Shown piece by piece: positions 36,829 to 45,059 of a DNA stretch of 64,000 bases. Position 1 is the stretch's first letter; each line of letters begins with the position of its first letter. Position numbers and translations under genes: made by a program. This stretch comes from AP-15 sp035503615 (lineage in GTDB: Bacteria > Pseudomonadota > Alphaproteobacteria > ATCC43930 > CGMCC-115725), in NCBI GenBank assembly GCA_035503615.1, contig DATJTI010000042.1, positions 101,708-165,707 of the forward strand, given 5' to 3'. Below the pieces are notes generated by a model that was not told the origin of the DNA, made no database searches, and saw nothing but the letters and a program-made list of their open reading frames with translations.

Positions 36829-38859
36829 ATGACCGATATGATCTCCGCCGCTGCCGAACTCGCCCGCGCCCCGCTGCCGCGCCCGCGCGATCCGAAACTG
36901 CGCCATATGGCCGATGCGCTGCGGGTACTCGCCATGGATGCGGTCGAACAGGCCAAATCCGGGCATCCCGGCATGCCGATGGGCATGGCCGACATCGCCA
37001 CGGTGCTGTTCACCAAATATCTGCGCTTTGATCCGCAGAGGCCCGACTGGCCCGACCGCGACCGGTTCATCCTGTCGAACGGGCACGGCTCGATGCTGCT
37101 CTACGGGCTCTTGCACCTCACCGGCTATCCCGACATGACGATGGCCGAGCTCGAGCATTTCCGGCAGCTCGGCAGCCGCACCGCCGGCCACCCCGAGCGC
37201 GGTCATGCGAGCGGCATCGAGGTCACAACCGGGCCGTTGGGCCAGGGGCTCGGCAATTCGGTCGGCATGGCCTTGGCCGAGCGCATGCTGGCCGCTGAGT
37301 TCGGCAAGGACATCGTCGATCATTACACCTATGTCTTCTGCGGCGATGGCTGCCTGATGGAGGGGATCAGCCACGAGGCGCTGTCGCTGGCCGGCCATCT
37401 CCGGCTCGCCAAGCTGGTCGTGCTCTACGATGACAATGCGATCTCGATCGACGGCCCGACCGAGCTCGCCGTCTCGGACGACCAGGTCATGCGCTTCCGC
37501 GCCCATGGCTGGGATGCCGAGCGGATCGACGGCCACGACACCGACGCGATCGCCGCCGCCATCGAGCGCGCGCAACAGAGCGACCGGCCGAGCCTGATCG
37601 CCTGCCGCACGGTCATCGCCTTTGGCGCGCCGACCAAGGCCGGCACTGCCGCGGCGCATGGCGCCGCACTCGGCGCCGACGAGATCAAGGGTGCGCGCCA
37701 ACGCCTCGGCTGGAACTATCCGCCCTTCGTGATCCCCGACGACATCCGCGCCGCCTGGCGCGAAGCGGGGGCGCGCGGGGCCGCGGCACGGCAGGCCTGG
37801 GAGGCGCGGCTGCAAGCGTTGCCGGCCGACAAACGCGCCGAGTTCGAGCGCCGCCAGCGCCGCGCATTGCCGCAGGGCTTCGACCAGGCGATCGCCGAAA
37901 TCTGCGCCGGGTTTCGCAAAGCGGACGCCAGGATCGCCACCCGCCAGGCCTCGGGCACGGTGCTCGACACCTTGACCAAAATCGTGCCGGAGCTGGTCGG
38001 CGGCTCGGCCGATCTGACCCCGTCGAACAACACCAAAGCGAAGGAGCTGAAGGAGGTCCGGCCCGGCGACTATTCCGGCCGCTATATCCATTACGGGGTG
38101 CGCGAGCACGGCATGGCGGCGGCGATGAACGGTATCGCCGCGCATGGCGGGCTCATTCCCTATGGCGGGACGTTCCTGACCTTTTCCGATTACTGCCGGC
38201 CGTCGATCCGGCTGTCGGCGTTTTCGAAGCTCGGCACCGTCTATGTGATGACCCACGATTCGATCGGGCTCGGCGAAGATGGCCCGACCCACCAGCCGGT
38301 CGAGCACTTGGCGGCATTGCGCGCGATCCCCGGCCTCTATGTCTATCGCCCGGCCGACCCGGTCGAGACCGCCGAATGCTGGGCCTTGGCCTTGCACCGG
38401 CGCGACGCCCCTTCCCTGCTGGCGCTGACCCGCCAGGCCCTGCCATTGCTGCGCCGCGACGCATCGAGCGAGAACCGCTCGGCGCAGGGCGCCTATGTCC
38501 TGGCCGAGGCCGAGGGCGCGCGCCAAGTGACCCTCATCGCCACCGGCTCCGAGGTGTCGATGGCGATGGCCGCGCGCGAGCTCTTGGCCAAGGACGGCAT
38601 CCGCGCCGCGGTCGTGTCGATGCCGTGCTGGGAATTGTTCGATGCCGCCCCCGAGGATTATCGCCGCAAGGTTCTCGGCACCGCCCCGATGGTCGCGGTC
38701 GAGGCCGCCGTCGAATTCGGCTGGGAGCGCTGGATCGGCCGCCATGGCGCCTTTGTCGGCATGCACGGTTTTGGCGCCTCCGCTCCGGGCGAAAAGCTGT
38801 TCCCCCATTTTGGCATCACCGCCGAGAAGGTTGCCGAGGCCGCCCGCTCGCTCCTATAG
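36829..38859 (+). CDS. tkt: Transketolase
   Basis: 676-residue thiamine-diphosphate enzyme of the pentose phosphate and Calvin pathways. The start at 36829 leads into RHMADALRVLAMDAVEQAKSG, followed by HPGMPMGMADIA. The ThDP motif runs from GDGCLMEGISHEAL to VLYDDNAIS, and SNGHGSMLLYGLLHL is present. The pyrimidine-domain core FLTFSDYCRPSIRLSAF, with DSIGLGEDGPTHQPVE, and the C-terminal TGSEVSMAM complete it. Length is typical. It is 30 bp upstream of gap; pgk and fba, often next in line, are missing. Confidence 0.96.
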   Translation: MTDMISAAAELARAPLPRPRDPKLRHMADALRVLAMDAVEQAKSGHPGMPMGMADIATVLFTKYLRFDPQRPDWPDRDRFILSNGHGSMLLYGLLHLTGYPDMTMAELEHFRQLGSRTAGHPERGHASGIEVTTGPLGQGLGNSVGMALAERMLAAEFGKDIVDHYTYVFCGDGCLMEGISHEALSLAGHLRLAKLVVLYDDNAISIDGPTELAVSDDQVMRFRAHGWDAERIDGHDTDAIAAAIERAQQSDRPSLIACRTVIAFGAPTKAGTAAAHGAALGADEIKGARQRLGWNYPPFVIPDDIRAAWREAGARGAAARQAWEARLQALPADKRAEFERRQRRALPQGFDQAIAEICAGFRKADARIATRQASGTVLDTLTKIVPELVGGSADLTPSNNTKAKELKEVRPGDYSGRYIHYGVREHGMAAAMNGIAAHGGLIPYGGTFLTFSDYCRPSIRLSAFSKLGTVYVMTHDSIGLGEDGPTHQPVEHLAALRAIPGLYVYRPADPVETAECWALALHRRDAPSLLALTRQALPLLRRDASSENRSAQGAYVLAEAEGARQVTLIATGSEVSMAMAARELLAKDGIRAAVVSMPCWELFDAAPEDYRRKVLGTAPMVAVEAAVEFGWERWIGRHGAFVGMHGFGASAPGEKLFPHFGITAEKVAEAARSLL

Positions 38860-38889
38860 ATTGGGGAAATCCCCCGGGAGGAGCGAGCA

Positions 38890-39900
38890 ATGACGGTACG
38901 GGTTGCGATCAATGGGTTCGGACGCATTGGCCGCCTCGTGTTGCGCGCGGCTTACGAGCACAAGCACACCGAGATTCAGGTCGTCGGGGTCAATGATCTC
39001 GGCCCGGTCGAGACCAACGCCCATCTCCTGCGTTACGACAGCGTGCATGGCCGCTTTCCCGGCGAGGTGACCAGCGGCGACAATTGGATCGATCTCGGCC
39101 GCGGGCGGATCCGCGTCACCGCCGAGCGCGACCCGGCGAAACTGCCGTGGCGCGAGCTTGGCGTTGATGTGGCGCTCGAATGCACCGGCATTTTTACGAA
39201 GCGCGAGGCGGCTGCAAAGCACCTCGAAGCCGGCGCCAAAAAGGTCATCGTCTCGGCCCCGGCCGATGGCGCCGATATGACTGTCGTGCTCGGCGTCAAC
39301 CATGAGGAGCTGAAGCCCGAGCACCGGGTCATCTCGAACGGCTCGTGCACGACCAATTGCCTGGCACCGGTCGCCTATGTGCTGCATCAGGGGATCGGCA
39401 TCGAGCGCGGCTTTATGACGACGATCCACTCCTATACCGGCGACCAGAGCCTGCAGGACACGCTGCACTCCGATCTGCGGCGGGCGCGCGCCGCCAATTT
39501 GTCGATGATCCCGACCTCGACCGGTGCGGCGCGGGCGATCGGTCTCGTCCTGCCGGCGCTAAAGGGCAAGCTCGACGGCACGGCCATCCGGGTGCCGACC
39601 GCCAATGTGTCGCTGATCGACCTGACCTTCGATGCGGCGCGCGCCACCTCGGCCGACGAGATCAACGGGCTGATGGAGGATGCGGCGAAGTCGAACCGGC
39701 TCAAAGGCATCGTCGGGATCAACAAGGCGCCGACCGTATCGGTCGATTTCAACCATGATTCGCACAGCTCCACCTTCGACCTGACCCAGACCCAGGTGCT
39801 CGACAAGCGCTTTGCCCGCGTGCTGTCGTGGTACGACAATGAATGGGGGTTCTCGAACCGCATGGTCGAGGTTGCCGCCTATGTCGGCGAGCTCGCCTAA
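38890..39900 (+). CDS. gap: Glyceraldehyde-3-phosphate dehydrogenase, type I
   Basis: 336-residue NAD-dependent GAPDH. It has the N-terminal dinucleotide fold INGFGRIGR, the catalytic segment ISNGSCTTNCLAP with the nucleophilic Cys at residue 153, and the late SWYDNEWGFSNRMVEV. The start follows GGGAGGAG. It forms an operon with tkt (30-bp gap). The antisense strand of its last 150 bp is read through by the truncated MFS frame that approaches from downstream. Confidence 0.96.
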   Translation: MTVRVAINGFGRIGRLVLRAAYEHKHTEIQVVGVNDLGPVETNAHLLRYDSVHGRFPGEVTSGDNWIDLGRGRIRVTAERDPAKLPWRELGVDVALECTGIFTKREAAAKHLEAGAKKVIVSAPADGADMTVVLGVNHEELKPEHRVISNGSCTTNCLAPVAYVLHQGIGIERGFMTTIHSYTGDQSLQDTLHSDLRRARAANLSMIPTSTGAARAIGLVLPALKGKLDGTAIRVPTANVSLIDLTFDAARATSADEINGLMEDAAKSNRLKGIVGINKAPTVSVDFNHDSHSSTFDLTQTQVLDKRFARVLSWYDNEWGFSNRMVEVAAYVGELA

Positions 39901-40867
39901 AGCGCAGGGTCATGAACCGCCTCCGGGCCGGGCAACCGGGTGAGCCGGCGAGCGCATAGAGTGCGAGGGCTGTGCCCCGCCGTGCCGGATCGGCTGCCGC
40001 GACGATCCCGCCGGCCAGCGAGCCGAGACCGGCAACGACGCCGAGCGGCGGCAGGCGCAGGGCATGGCCGGGCAGGTTCACGGTCCAGCCGAGATAGGCG
40101 ACAAACCAGACGCGCACCGCGAAGACTTCCCAGGTATTGCCGGCAAAGGCCGCGACATAAGCGATCAGCGCCCGATTGCGCAGCAGCGAGCGGAATTCGA
40201 GCAGATGCGCCGCGGCGGCGGGGAGCTGGCGCGCCGGCGGTGGCGGCAGCAGGACGACGGCGGCGATCGCCAGCAAGGGTCCGATGCCGCCGGCGACGAA
40301 CGTTGCCCGCCAGCCGAATTCGGCATCGACGATGCCGGCAATCAACAGCGAACCGGCGCTGCCGAAAGCGTAGCTCGACGCGTAATAGGCGGCGGCACGC
40401 GACTGGCGTCCCGGCTCGACCCGGTCGACCAGCAGCTTCAGCCCCGGCATATGGACACCGGCAAACGCGACCCCGCCGAGAAGGCGAAAGACCATCGCGG
40501 CGGCAAAGCCGTGCGCCACCACAGCAAAAGCAAGGCTGGCCGCAGCACCGGCGAGCGAACAGGCGACATAAAGCCGGCGCGGGTCGATCCGATCGCTGAG
40601 GCTGCCGAGCACCGGCACCGCCAGCGCATAACCGGCGAAATAGATGCCGCCGATCCAGCCCGACTGCGCCGCGCTCAACCCCCAGGCGACGGCGATCTCA
40701 TGCAAGGTGGTGGCGAAGGTCAATAGCGGCACCAAATTCGCCACCAGCCCGAACAGCATCAGCACCGTGCTGGTGCGCGCATGCATGCCGGAAGGATGCT
40801 GCTCGCTGCCGATGCGGAGGGTCGCCCGAAGCGAGGCCGCGAAGGGTCGGTCAGACGGATCGTTCAT
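39749..40867 (-). CDS. C-terminally truncated MFS transporter
   Basis: 372-codon open frame. Residues 30 to about 308 are a clear MFS protein (SGWIGGIYFAGYALAVPVLG, motif A SLSDRIDPRRLYV, VFRLLGGVAFAGVHMPGLKL, ten or so helices). After RRGTALALYALAG, near 39946, the family sequence stops. The frame then crosses the intergenic DNA and runs antisense through the last 150 bp of gap, giving an Arg/Pro-rich tail with no MFS character. The final helices are therefore deleted. It is probably a decaying gene; the open frame could still be translated. Confidence 0.75.
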   Translation of the reverse strand: MNDPSDRPFAASLRATLRIGSEQHPSGMHARTSTVLMLFGLVANLVPLLTFATTLHEIAVAWGLSAAQSGWIGGIYFAGYALAVPVLGSLSDRIDPRRLYVACSLAGAAASLAFAVVAHGFAAAMVFRLLGGVAFAGVHMPGLKLLVDRVEPGRQSRAAAYYASSYAFGSAGSLLIAGIVDAEFGWRATFVAGGIGPLLAIAAVVLLPPPPARQLPAAAAHLLEFRSLLRNRALIAYVAAFAGNTWEVFAVRVWFVAYLGWTVNLPGHALRLPPLGVVAGLGSLAGGIVAAADPARRGTALALYALAGSPGCPARRRFMTLRFRRARRHRRQPRPCGSRTPIHCRTTTARGQSACRAPGSGSGRRWSCANHG

Positions 40868-40971
40868 TTTGGGTCTCGTCTCGCCGCGCCCGATCTAGGA
40901 TGGCGTCTGCCAGGCCCGCCGGGACCGGACTCTATCCCGAGCGCCCGGCGGAGCGCCGAGGAAACAGTTCG

Positions 40972-41505
40972 ATGCGCGACGAAGCGCTGTGCGCCAACCC
41001 CCCGCCGGTCATCGTCGTTTACACGCTCGCCCATGCGGTCGGCGCGCTGACGGCTGCGGTCCGGGCCCGGTGTGCGATCGTGCTGTCGAGCGCGCCGGAG
41101 GCTGGTGTCTATGCCGGTCCGGGCTGGTTCCGGGCACTGATCGCGGCGGCGCGCGACGCGGTCCCGACCGCCCGGTGCTCGGCGCTACTCGATTGCGGCG
41201 GCGAAGCCGGTGCGGCGCTGGCGGCAATCCGCGCCGAGATCGAGTGCGTGCTGTTCACTGGGCGCGGCGATGTCGCGGCCCGGCTCGCCGACATTGCCCG
41301 CCGGCACGGCGTGCGGCTTGAGACGGCGCGACCCGCGGTGGCGCTCGATCTCGGCGACGATTTCTTCGCGGCACCGGAGCAGATCGAGCGGCACTGTTTC
41401 CGGCTGTTGTCGCGATGCATCGTCAGGCGCGTGCCAGGAGCGGCGCCGGAAAGCGGTTCTGGCGCACCACCAGCGTGCCGACCAGGAGAAGATTGGCGAG
41501 GTTGA
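40972..41505 (+). CDS. Hypothetical protein, alpha/beta, Rhodospirillales-type
   Basis: 177-residue protein of unknown function. Alternating strands and helices (PPVIVVYTLAHAVGALTAAV, CAIVLSSAPEA, FRALIAAARDAVP, CSALLDCGGEAGAALAAIR, CVLFTGRGDVAARLADIA) suggest a small barrel-like or Rossmann-like fold. From memory, proteins of this look sit beside fba and thiE in related genomes; I could not check this. Its C-terminal 28 codons overlap the convergent MFS gene by 83 bp, and the last 30 residues look out of character. The true end may have been lost at this junction. Confidence 0.55.
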   Translation: MRDEALCANPPPVIVVYTLAHAVGALTAAVRARCAIVLSSAPEAGVYAGPGWFRALIAAARDAVPTARCSALLDCGGEAGAALAAIRAEIECVLFTGRGDVAARLADIARRHGVRLETARPAVALDLGDDFFAAPEQIERHCFRLLSRCIVRRVPGAAPESGSGAPPACRPGEDWRG

Positions 41506-42667
41506 ACAGGATGCCGGCGGCAAAGGCCGGCGCGTAGAACCCGGCATCGTCGTAGATGACGCCGGCGAGCCAGCCGCCCGCGGCCATGCCGGAGCCGCTG
41601 AACAACAGCACGGTCGGGATCCGCCACGCTGCTTCCGATGCCGGGAACAGCTCGCGCACCGCCACGACATAGGCCGGGATGATGCCGCTGAAACCGAGCC
41701 CGAACGCCATCGAGACGGCGAACAGCCCGGCCTCGTTGCGGGTCAGTATAAAGCCGGTCATCGCCACGGCCTGGCAGGCCGATCCGGCCAGCACGGTGCG
41801 CAGCCCGCCGATCCGGTCAGCGACAAAGCCCCAGCATTGCCGCCCGACAAACGCGCAAGCGAGCAGCAGCGACAACATCGCGCTGCCGCTCGTCAGCGAG
41901 ATGCCGAGATCGCCGCAATAGGCGACGAGGTGGCCCTGCGGCATCGCCATCGGCACACAGCACATAAAGCTCGCCGCCGCGACAAGGCCGAGGGCGGTGC
42001 GCGACTTCATCCCGAGCACCGATGCGCCGGGTGCCGGGCCGGGAGCGGGCCCGGTGGCGTGGACCGCCCGCGGCAGCGCCCGGAACACCAGAAAGGCGGC
42101 GGGCAGGATCAACGCGATCTCGCAACCGGCGTAGAGCCGCATCGTGCCGGCCCAGCCGAAGAAATTGATCGCATGACCGAACAGCGGCGCCCAAATCGTC
42201 CCGGCCGCAGCCTGGCCGCTACTGATCAGCGCCAGGGCGGTGCCGCGCCGCCGGTCGAACCAGCGCGAGACATAGACATAGAGCGGGGCGTTGATCCCGG
42301 CATTGCCGAATAGCCCGATGAACACGCCATGCCCGATGTAAAATGAAAGCCGTTCGCCGCGGCTCGCCAGCAGCAGCCCGACCGCGATCATCAGCGCGCC
42401 GAAGATGACGGTCCAGCGCACCCCGATCCGTTCCGCGACCTGGGCCAGCACGATCCCGCCGAGCGCCGAGCCGAGCCAGGCAAGCGAGATCGACAGCGAC
42501 GGCACCGAGCGCAAATTGCCGAACGCGGCCGAGATCGGCTGCAGTGCCACGACGGTGATCATCGGCGCACCGAACGAGACCGACAGCACCCCGAGCGCGG
42601 TAAATGCGACGAGCCAGGAGCGGCCCGTCTCGACCGTCACCGGTGCGCCGGGCGAGCGCCCGGTCAT
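41423..42667 (-). CDS. MFS transporter, OFA/monocarboxylate-like
   Basis: 414-residue 12-TM transporter. YVYVSRWFDRRRGTALALISSG in the TM4-5 region is the signature of the oxalate/formate antiporter and monocarboxylate families. FMCCVPMAMPQGHLVAYCGDLGI and GLGFSGIIPAYVVAVRELFP are shared almost word for word with the MFS gene at 56632, its paralogue. The start at 42667 (MTGRSPGAPV) was chosen because the longer upstream frame is Arg-rich and non-membrane. It is convergent with the preceding hypothetical gene and overlaps it. Confidence 0.86.
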   Translation of the reverse strand: MTGRSPGAPVTVETGRSWLVAFTALGVLSVSFGAPMITVVALQPISAAFGNLRSVPSLSISLAWLGSALGGIVLAQVAERIGVRWTVIFGALMIAVGLLLASRGERLSFYIGHGVFIGLFGNAGINAPLYVYVSRWFDRRRGTALALISSGQAAAGTIWAPLFGHAINFFGWAGTMRLYAGCEIALILPAAFLVFRALPRAVHATGPAPGPAPGASVLGMKSRTALGLVAAASFMCCVPMAMPQGHLVAYCGDLGISLTSGSAMLSLLLACAFVGRQCWGFVADRIGGLRTVLAGSACQAVAMTGFILTRNEAGLFAVSMAFGLGFSGIIPAYVVAVRELFPASEAAWRIPTVLLFSGSGMAAGGWLAGVIYDDAGFYAPAFAAGILFNLANLLLVGTLVVRQNRFPAPLLARA

Positions 42668-42989
42668 GGCGGCGATCTTCCGGCGAGACCGGCCGGGGCC
42701 AAGGAAGCCGGGAACCGGGGGAGGGTTACCAGCACGCTCCCGATCGCCTCTCGAACCGTGTCCACAGCAGAGTGTTAGAGCCGCCATCCAGCACCGGCAA
42801 CCAGGATCGCGGCAACCGAGACCCGACGGCAACGCACGACATCCGACCGGGCGCGCCGGGCGCCGAGCCCTGCGGGTCAACGCCCGCTCGCGGCACTGGG
42901 CCCGATCTGGTATGATCAAAAGACGACGCCGCATCTGCCGAGCGGCTCCGGACCCCGCTTTTGCGAGGTGATGACAGGGCTTGAACTTG
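42668..42989. other. Intergenic region upstream of thiE
   Basis: 322 bp between divergent MFS and thiE starts. It holds a likely promoter for thiE near 42908 and a decayed REP-like word (GGACCCCGCTTTTGCGAGGTGATGAC, split around 42952) just before the gene. I looked for a TPP riboswitch and did not find one in the right order. No ORF of its own. Confidence 0.45.
42908..42916 (+). promoter_or_regulatory. Possible extended -10 promoter for thiE
   Basis: TGG-TATGAT at 42908-42916, an extended -10 element, about 74 bp upstream of the thiE ATG. No good -35 hexamer is seen at 17 bp, consistent with extended -10 dependence. Prediction only. Confidence 0.3.
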
Positions 42990-43670
42990 ATGCTGAGACA
43001 ACCATTGAGAAACGACGACCCGGCGACGACGCGGCTCTATCTGGTTACGCCGCCGCTGCTCGACCCCGAGCGTTTCGCACCCGATCTCGAAGCCGCACTC
43101 GCGGGCGGCGACGTTGCTTGCCTGCAGCTGCGGCTGAAGGATGTCACCGACGATGCGGTGCGACAGGCGACGATGGTCTTGAAGCCGATCGCTCAGCGGC
43201 ACGGTGTCGCCTTCATCATGAACGACCGGCCCGACCTTGCCGCCGAGCTCGATTGCGACGGTGTCCATGTCGGCGAGGAAGACATGCCCTACGCCGAAGC
43301 GCGGCGCCTGCTCGGTCCGGACCGGATCATCGGCGTGACCTGTGGCGCCAGTCGCGACCGCGCGATCACCGCCGCCGAGGCCGGTGCCGATTACGTCGCG
43401 TTTGGCGCCTTTTTCCCTAGCCCAACCAAAGGCGGTGCGAAATATCGCGCCACTCCTGAAGTCTTGCAGGATTGGAGCGAGACCACGGTCGTGCCGTGCT
43501 GCGCGATCGGCGGCATCACCCAACAGAATTGCGGGCCGCTGGTCGAAGCCGGCGCCGATTTTCTCGCCGTGATCTCGTCGATCTGGTCCTATCCCAACGG
43601 TCCCCGCGCCGCCGTCGCCGATTTCAACGCCGTCTTCGCGAGGTATGGGCGGGCCTATACCGGGAGCTGA
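42990..43670 (+). CDS. thiE: Thiamine phosphate synthase
   Basis: 226-residue TIM barrel that joins HMP-diphosphate and thiazole phosphate to thiamine phosphate. Motifs in order: RLYLVTPPL, ACLQLRLKD, FIMNDRPDLAAELDCDGVHVG, IGVTCGASRDRAITAAEAGADYVAFGAFF, and IGGITQQNCGPLVEAGADFLAVI. The phosphate-loop and diphosphate residues are intact. A TTG nine bases upstream is an alternative start. It overlaps the convergent PhyH-like gene by 16 bp. Confidence 0.93.
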   Translation: MLRQPLRNDDPATTRLYLVTPPLLDPERFAPDLEAALAGGDVACLQLRLKDVTDDAVRQATMVLKPIAQRHGVAFIMNDRPDLAAELDCDGVHVGEEDMPYAEARRLLGPDRIIGVTCGASRDRAITAAEAGADYVAFGAFFPSPTKGGAKYRATPEVLQDWSETTVVPCCAIGGITQQNCGPLVEAGADFLAVISSIWSYPNGPRAAVADFNAVFARYGRAYTGS

Positions 43671-44737
43671 ACCGCCTCGCCGCCAGCGCGCTCCGGCAGC
43701 GCGGTCGCGGGTGGGTCGAAGGCCGAGACGCCGGTGCGCGCGTGCCACGGGTTTTTGCCGAACCCGGCCCATTCGCGCAGGTCGCCGATCATCCACGACA
43801 GGACGCTGCGTCGCCCCAGCGCCGCCGTTGTCCACGGCAGCAGCGCCGCCCATGGCAGGAACGGGCTGCGCCTTCCATAGGCCCAGATTTCGACACGCAG
43901 CGAGGCGCCCGTGCTCGGGCCGCGCGCATGAAAACCAAAAGTGTCGGCGACGACGAGAGTGTTGGCCGGCACCGCGAAGGCGCGCGGCGGCGGCAGGCCG
44001 AGCCCGGCCAGTTCCGCCTCGTCGATGCGCAACGAGCCTTGCCGGATCTCGCGATTCGGCGAGTGGCGGGCGTCGAGGCTCATCCGCCGTTCCCAGGCAA
44101 GCCGCCGTGCGGTCAGGCGATGCGACCCCGGAACATAGGTGAACGGGCCGGCATCCGCCGCCACATCGGTCAGGAACAGCCACGCCTTGACCGTCGGGTG
44201 AAAGGTATCGGCATGGAGAAACGTCTGCGGATCACGCGGACCCGGGCGCGCGTGGCGCAGGATGCTCTGCACCCAGACGACCGGCTCGGCATTGCGGGCG
44301 CCGGCATAGCGGACGAGCCCGCGCCACTCGGGCGATCGCAATACCGCATCCAGCGCAGATAGCTGCGCCAGCGCCGGCCGGTCGAGCGCGATCTTGCGCA
44401 TGACGGTGTCGCCTTCGGCGATTTCGCGCAGCGGCCCGCGATAGGCCCGCAACTGGGCAACGAGCGCGGCGAAATTCTCGGACGGCAGAAAATCATGCCG
44501 CACGACAAACCCGTCGCGATCGAACGCGGCGCGATCCTCGGGCGAAATCAGCCGCGCAAGACGCCGCCGGCGTGCCATCGCGAGCCGGTAGGCGATGGCC
44601 ACGCGGCGCGCATGCAGACCCCATTCGTTGAGCCGCCGGTTGCCGATGACAAGATTGCGCTCAAAGGATTTCGTGCCGGTGGGAAGCTGCGCGACCCACC
44701 ACGGGGTCATCATTGCGCACCGCAGTTGCGACAGCAT
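43655..44737 (-). CDS. Phytanoyl-CoA dioxygenase family protein
   Basis: 360-residue Fe(II)/2-oxoglutarate oxygenase of the PhyH family. FLHADTFHPTVKAWLFL carries the HxD pair and GAFTYVPGSH-like FTYVPGSHRLT the substrate loop. The third iron ligand is probably the His in TFGFHARG, followed by the 2-oxoglutarate Arg in SLRVEIWAYGRRSPF. The ATG at 44737 follows GGAGACGGAG; a GTG 12 bases upstream is possible. Being next to the polysaccharide locus suggests hydroxylation of a lipid or sugar in surface-polymer assembly, but this is inference. Confidence 0.82.
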   Translation of the reverse strand: MLSQLRCAMMTPWWVAQLPTGTKSFERNLVIGNRRLNEWGLHARRVAIAYRLAMARRRRLARLISPEDRAAFDRDGFVVRHDFLPSENFAALVAQLRAYRGPLREIAEGDTVMRKIALDRPALAQLSALDAVLRSPEWRGLVRYAGARNAEPVVWVQSILRHARPGPRDPQTFLHADTFHPTVKAWLFLTDVAADAGPFTYVPGSHRLTARRLAWERRMSLDARHSPNREIRQGSLRIDEAELAGLGLPPPRAFAVPANTLVVADTFGFHARGPSTGASLRVEIWAYGRRSPFLPWAALLPWTTAALGRRSVLSWMIGDLREWAGFGKNPWHARTGVSAFDPPATALPERAGGEAVQLPV

Positions 44738-45059
44738 CTCCGTCTCCACCGCGATTCCCGCGACGTCGCTACCTGCCCGATCCTATCATCGGCACCGCGG
44801 CGCGTCAGCCGCCGTCGCCTGGACTCTGCGATTGCGCGGCAGTAGGACAGCAGCGATCCGCAGCGCTTGCGGACGCAGGGCGTCACCCGCGAGGCATCGG
44901 CAGCCGGAGGCCAAGGCGATATCGTCCGACTTTCCCGATGATCCCGCGGCCGCGCCGTTGCCCACCGCCCATCGGCACGGTGCCGCGCACGCCCTCGGCG
45001 CACCGGTCGGGCAACTCGCGGTCACCGGCGGGCGCATCGATTTGCGTGCGGTTGCCGCG
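44738..45059. other. Uncertain 5' region of the KpsC-like gene
   Basis: 322 bp between the PhyH-like start and the first convincing ATG of the glycosyltransferase gene. The transferase frame is open through all of it. From about 44930 the composition looks coding (FPDDPAAAPLPTAHRHG, then GGRIDLRAVAA), so a TTG near 44957 or 45042 may be the true start. No other ORF or RNA is evident. Confidence 0.4.

Noticed and set aside
36160..38808. 882-codon open frame antisense to transketolase and the LLM gene
   Set aside because: The plus strand encodes two unmistakable enzymes. The antisense frame is open only because of the high GC third-position bias, and its product is Asp/Arg/Gln-rich without any fold-like pattern.
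42840..43010. TPP riboswitch before thiE
   Set aside because: CTGAGAC and a CCGATCTGGTATGATC stretch recall thi-box words, but they occur in the wrong order (CTGAGA lies inside the coding start, after the other word) and the flanking pairing is missing.
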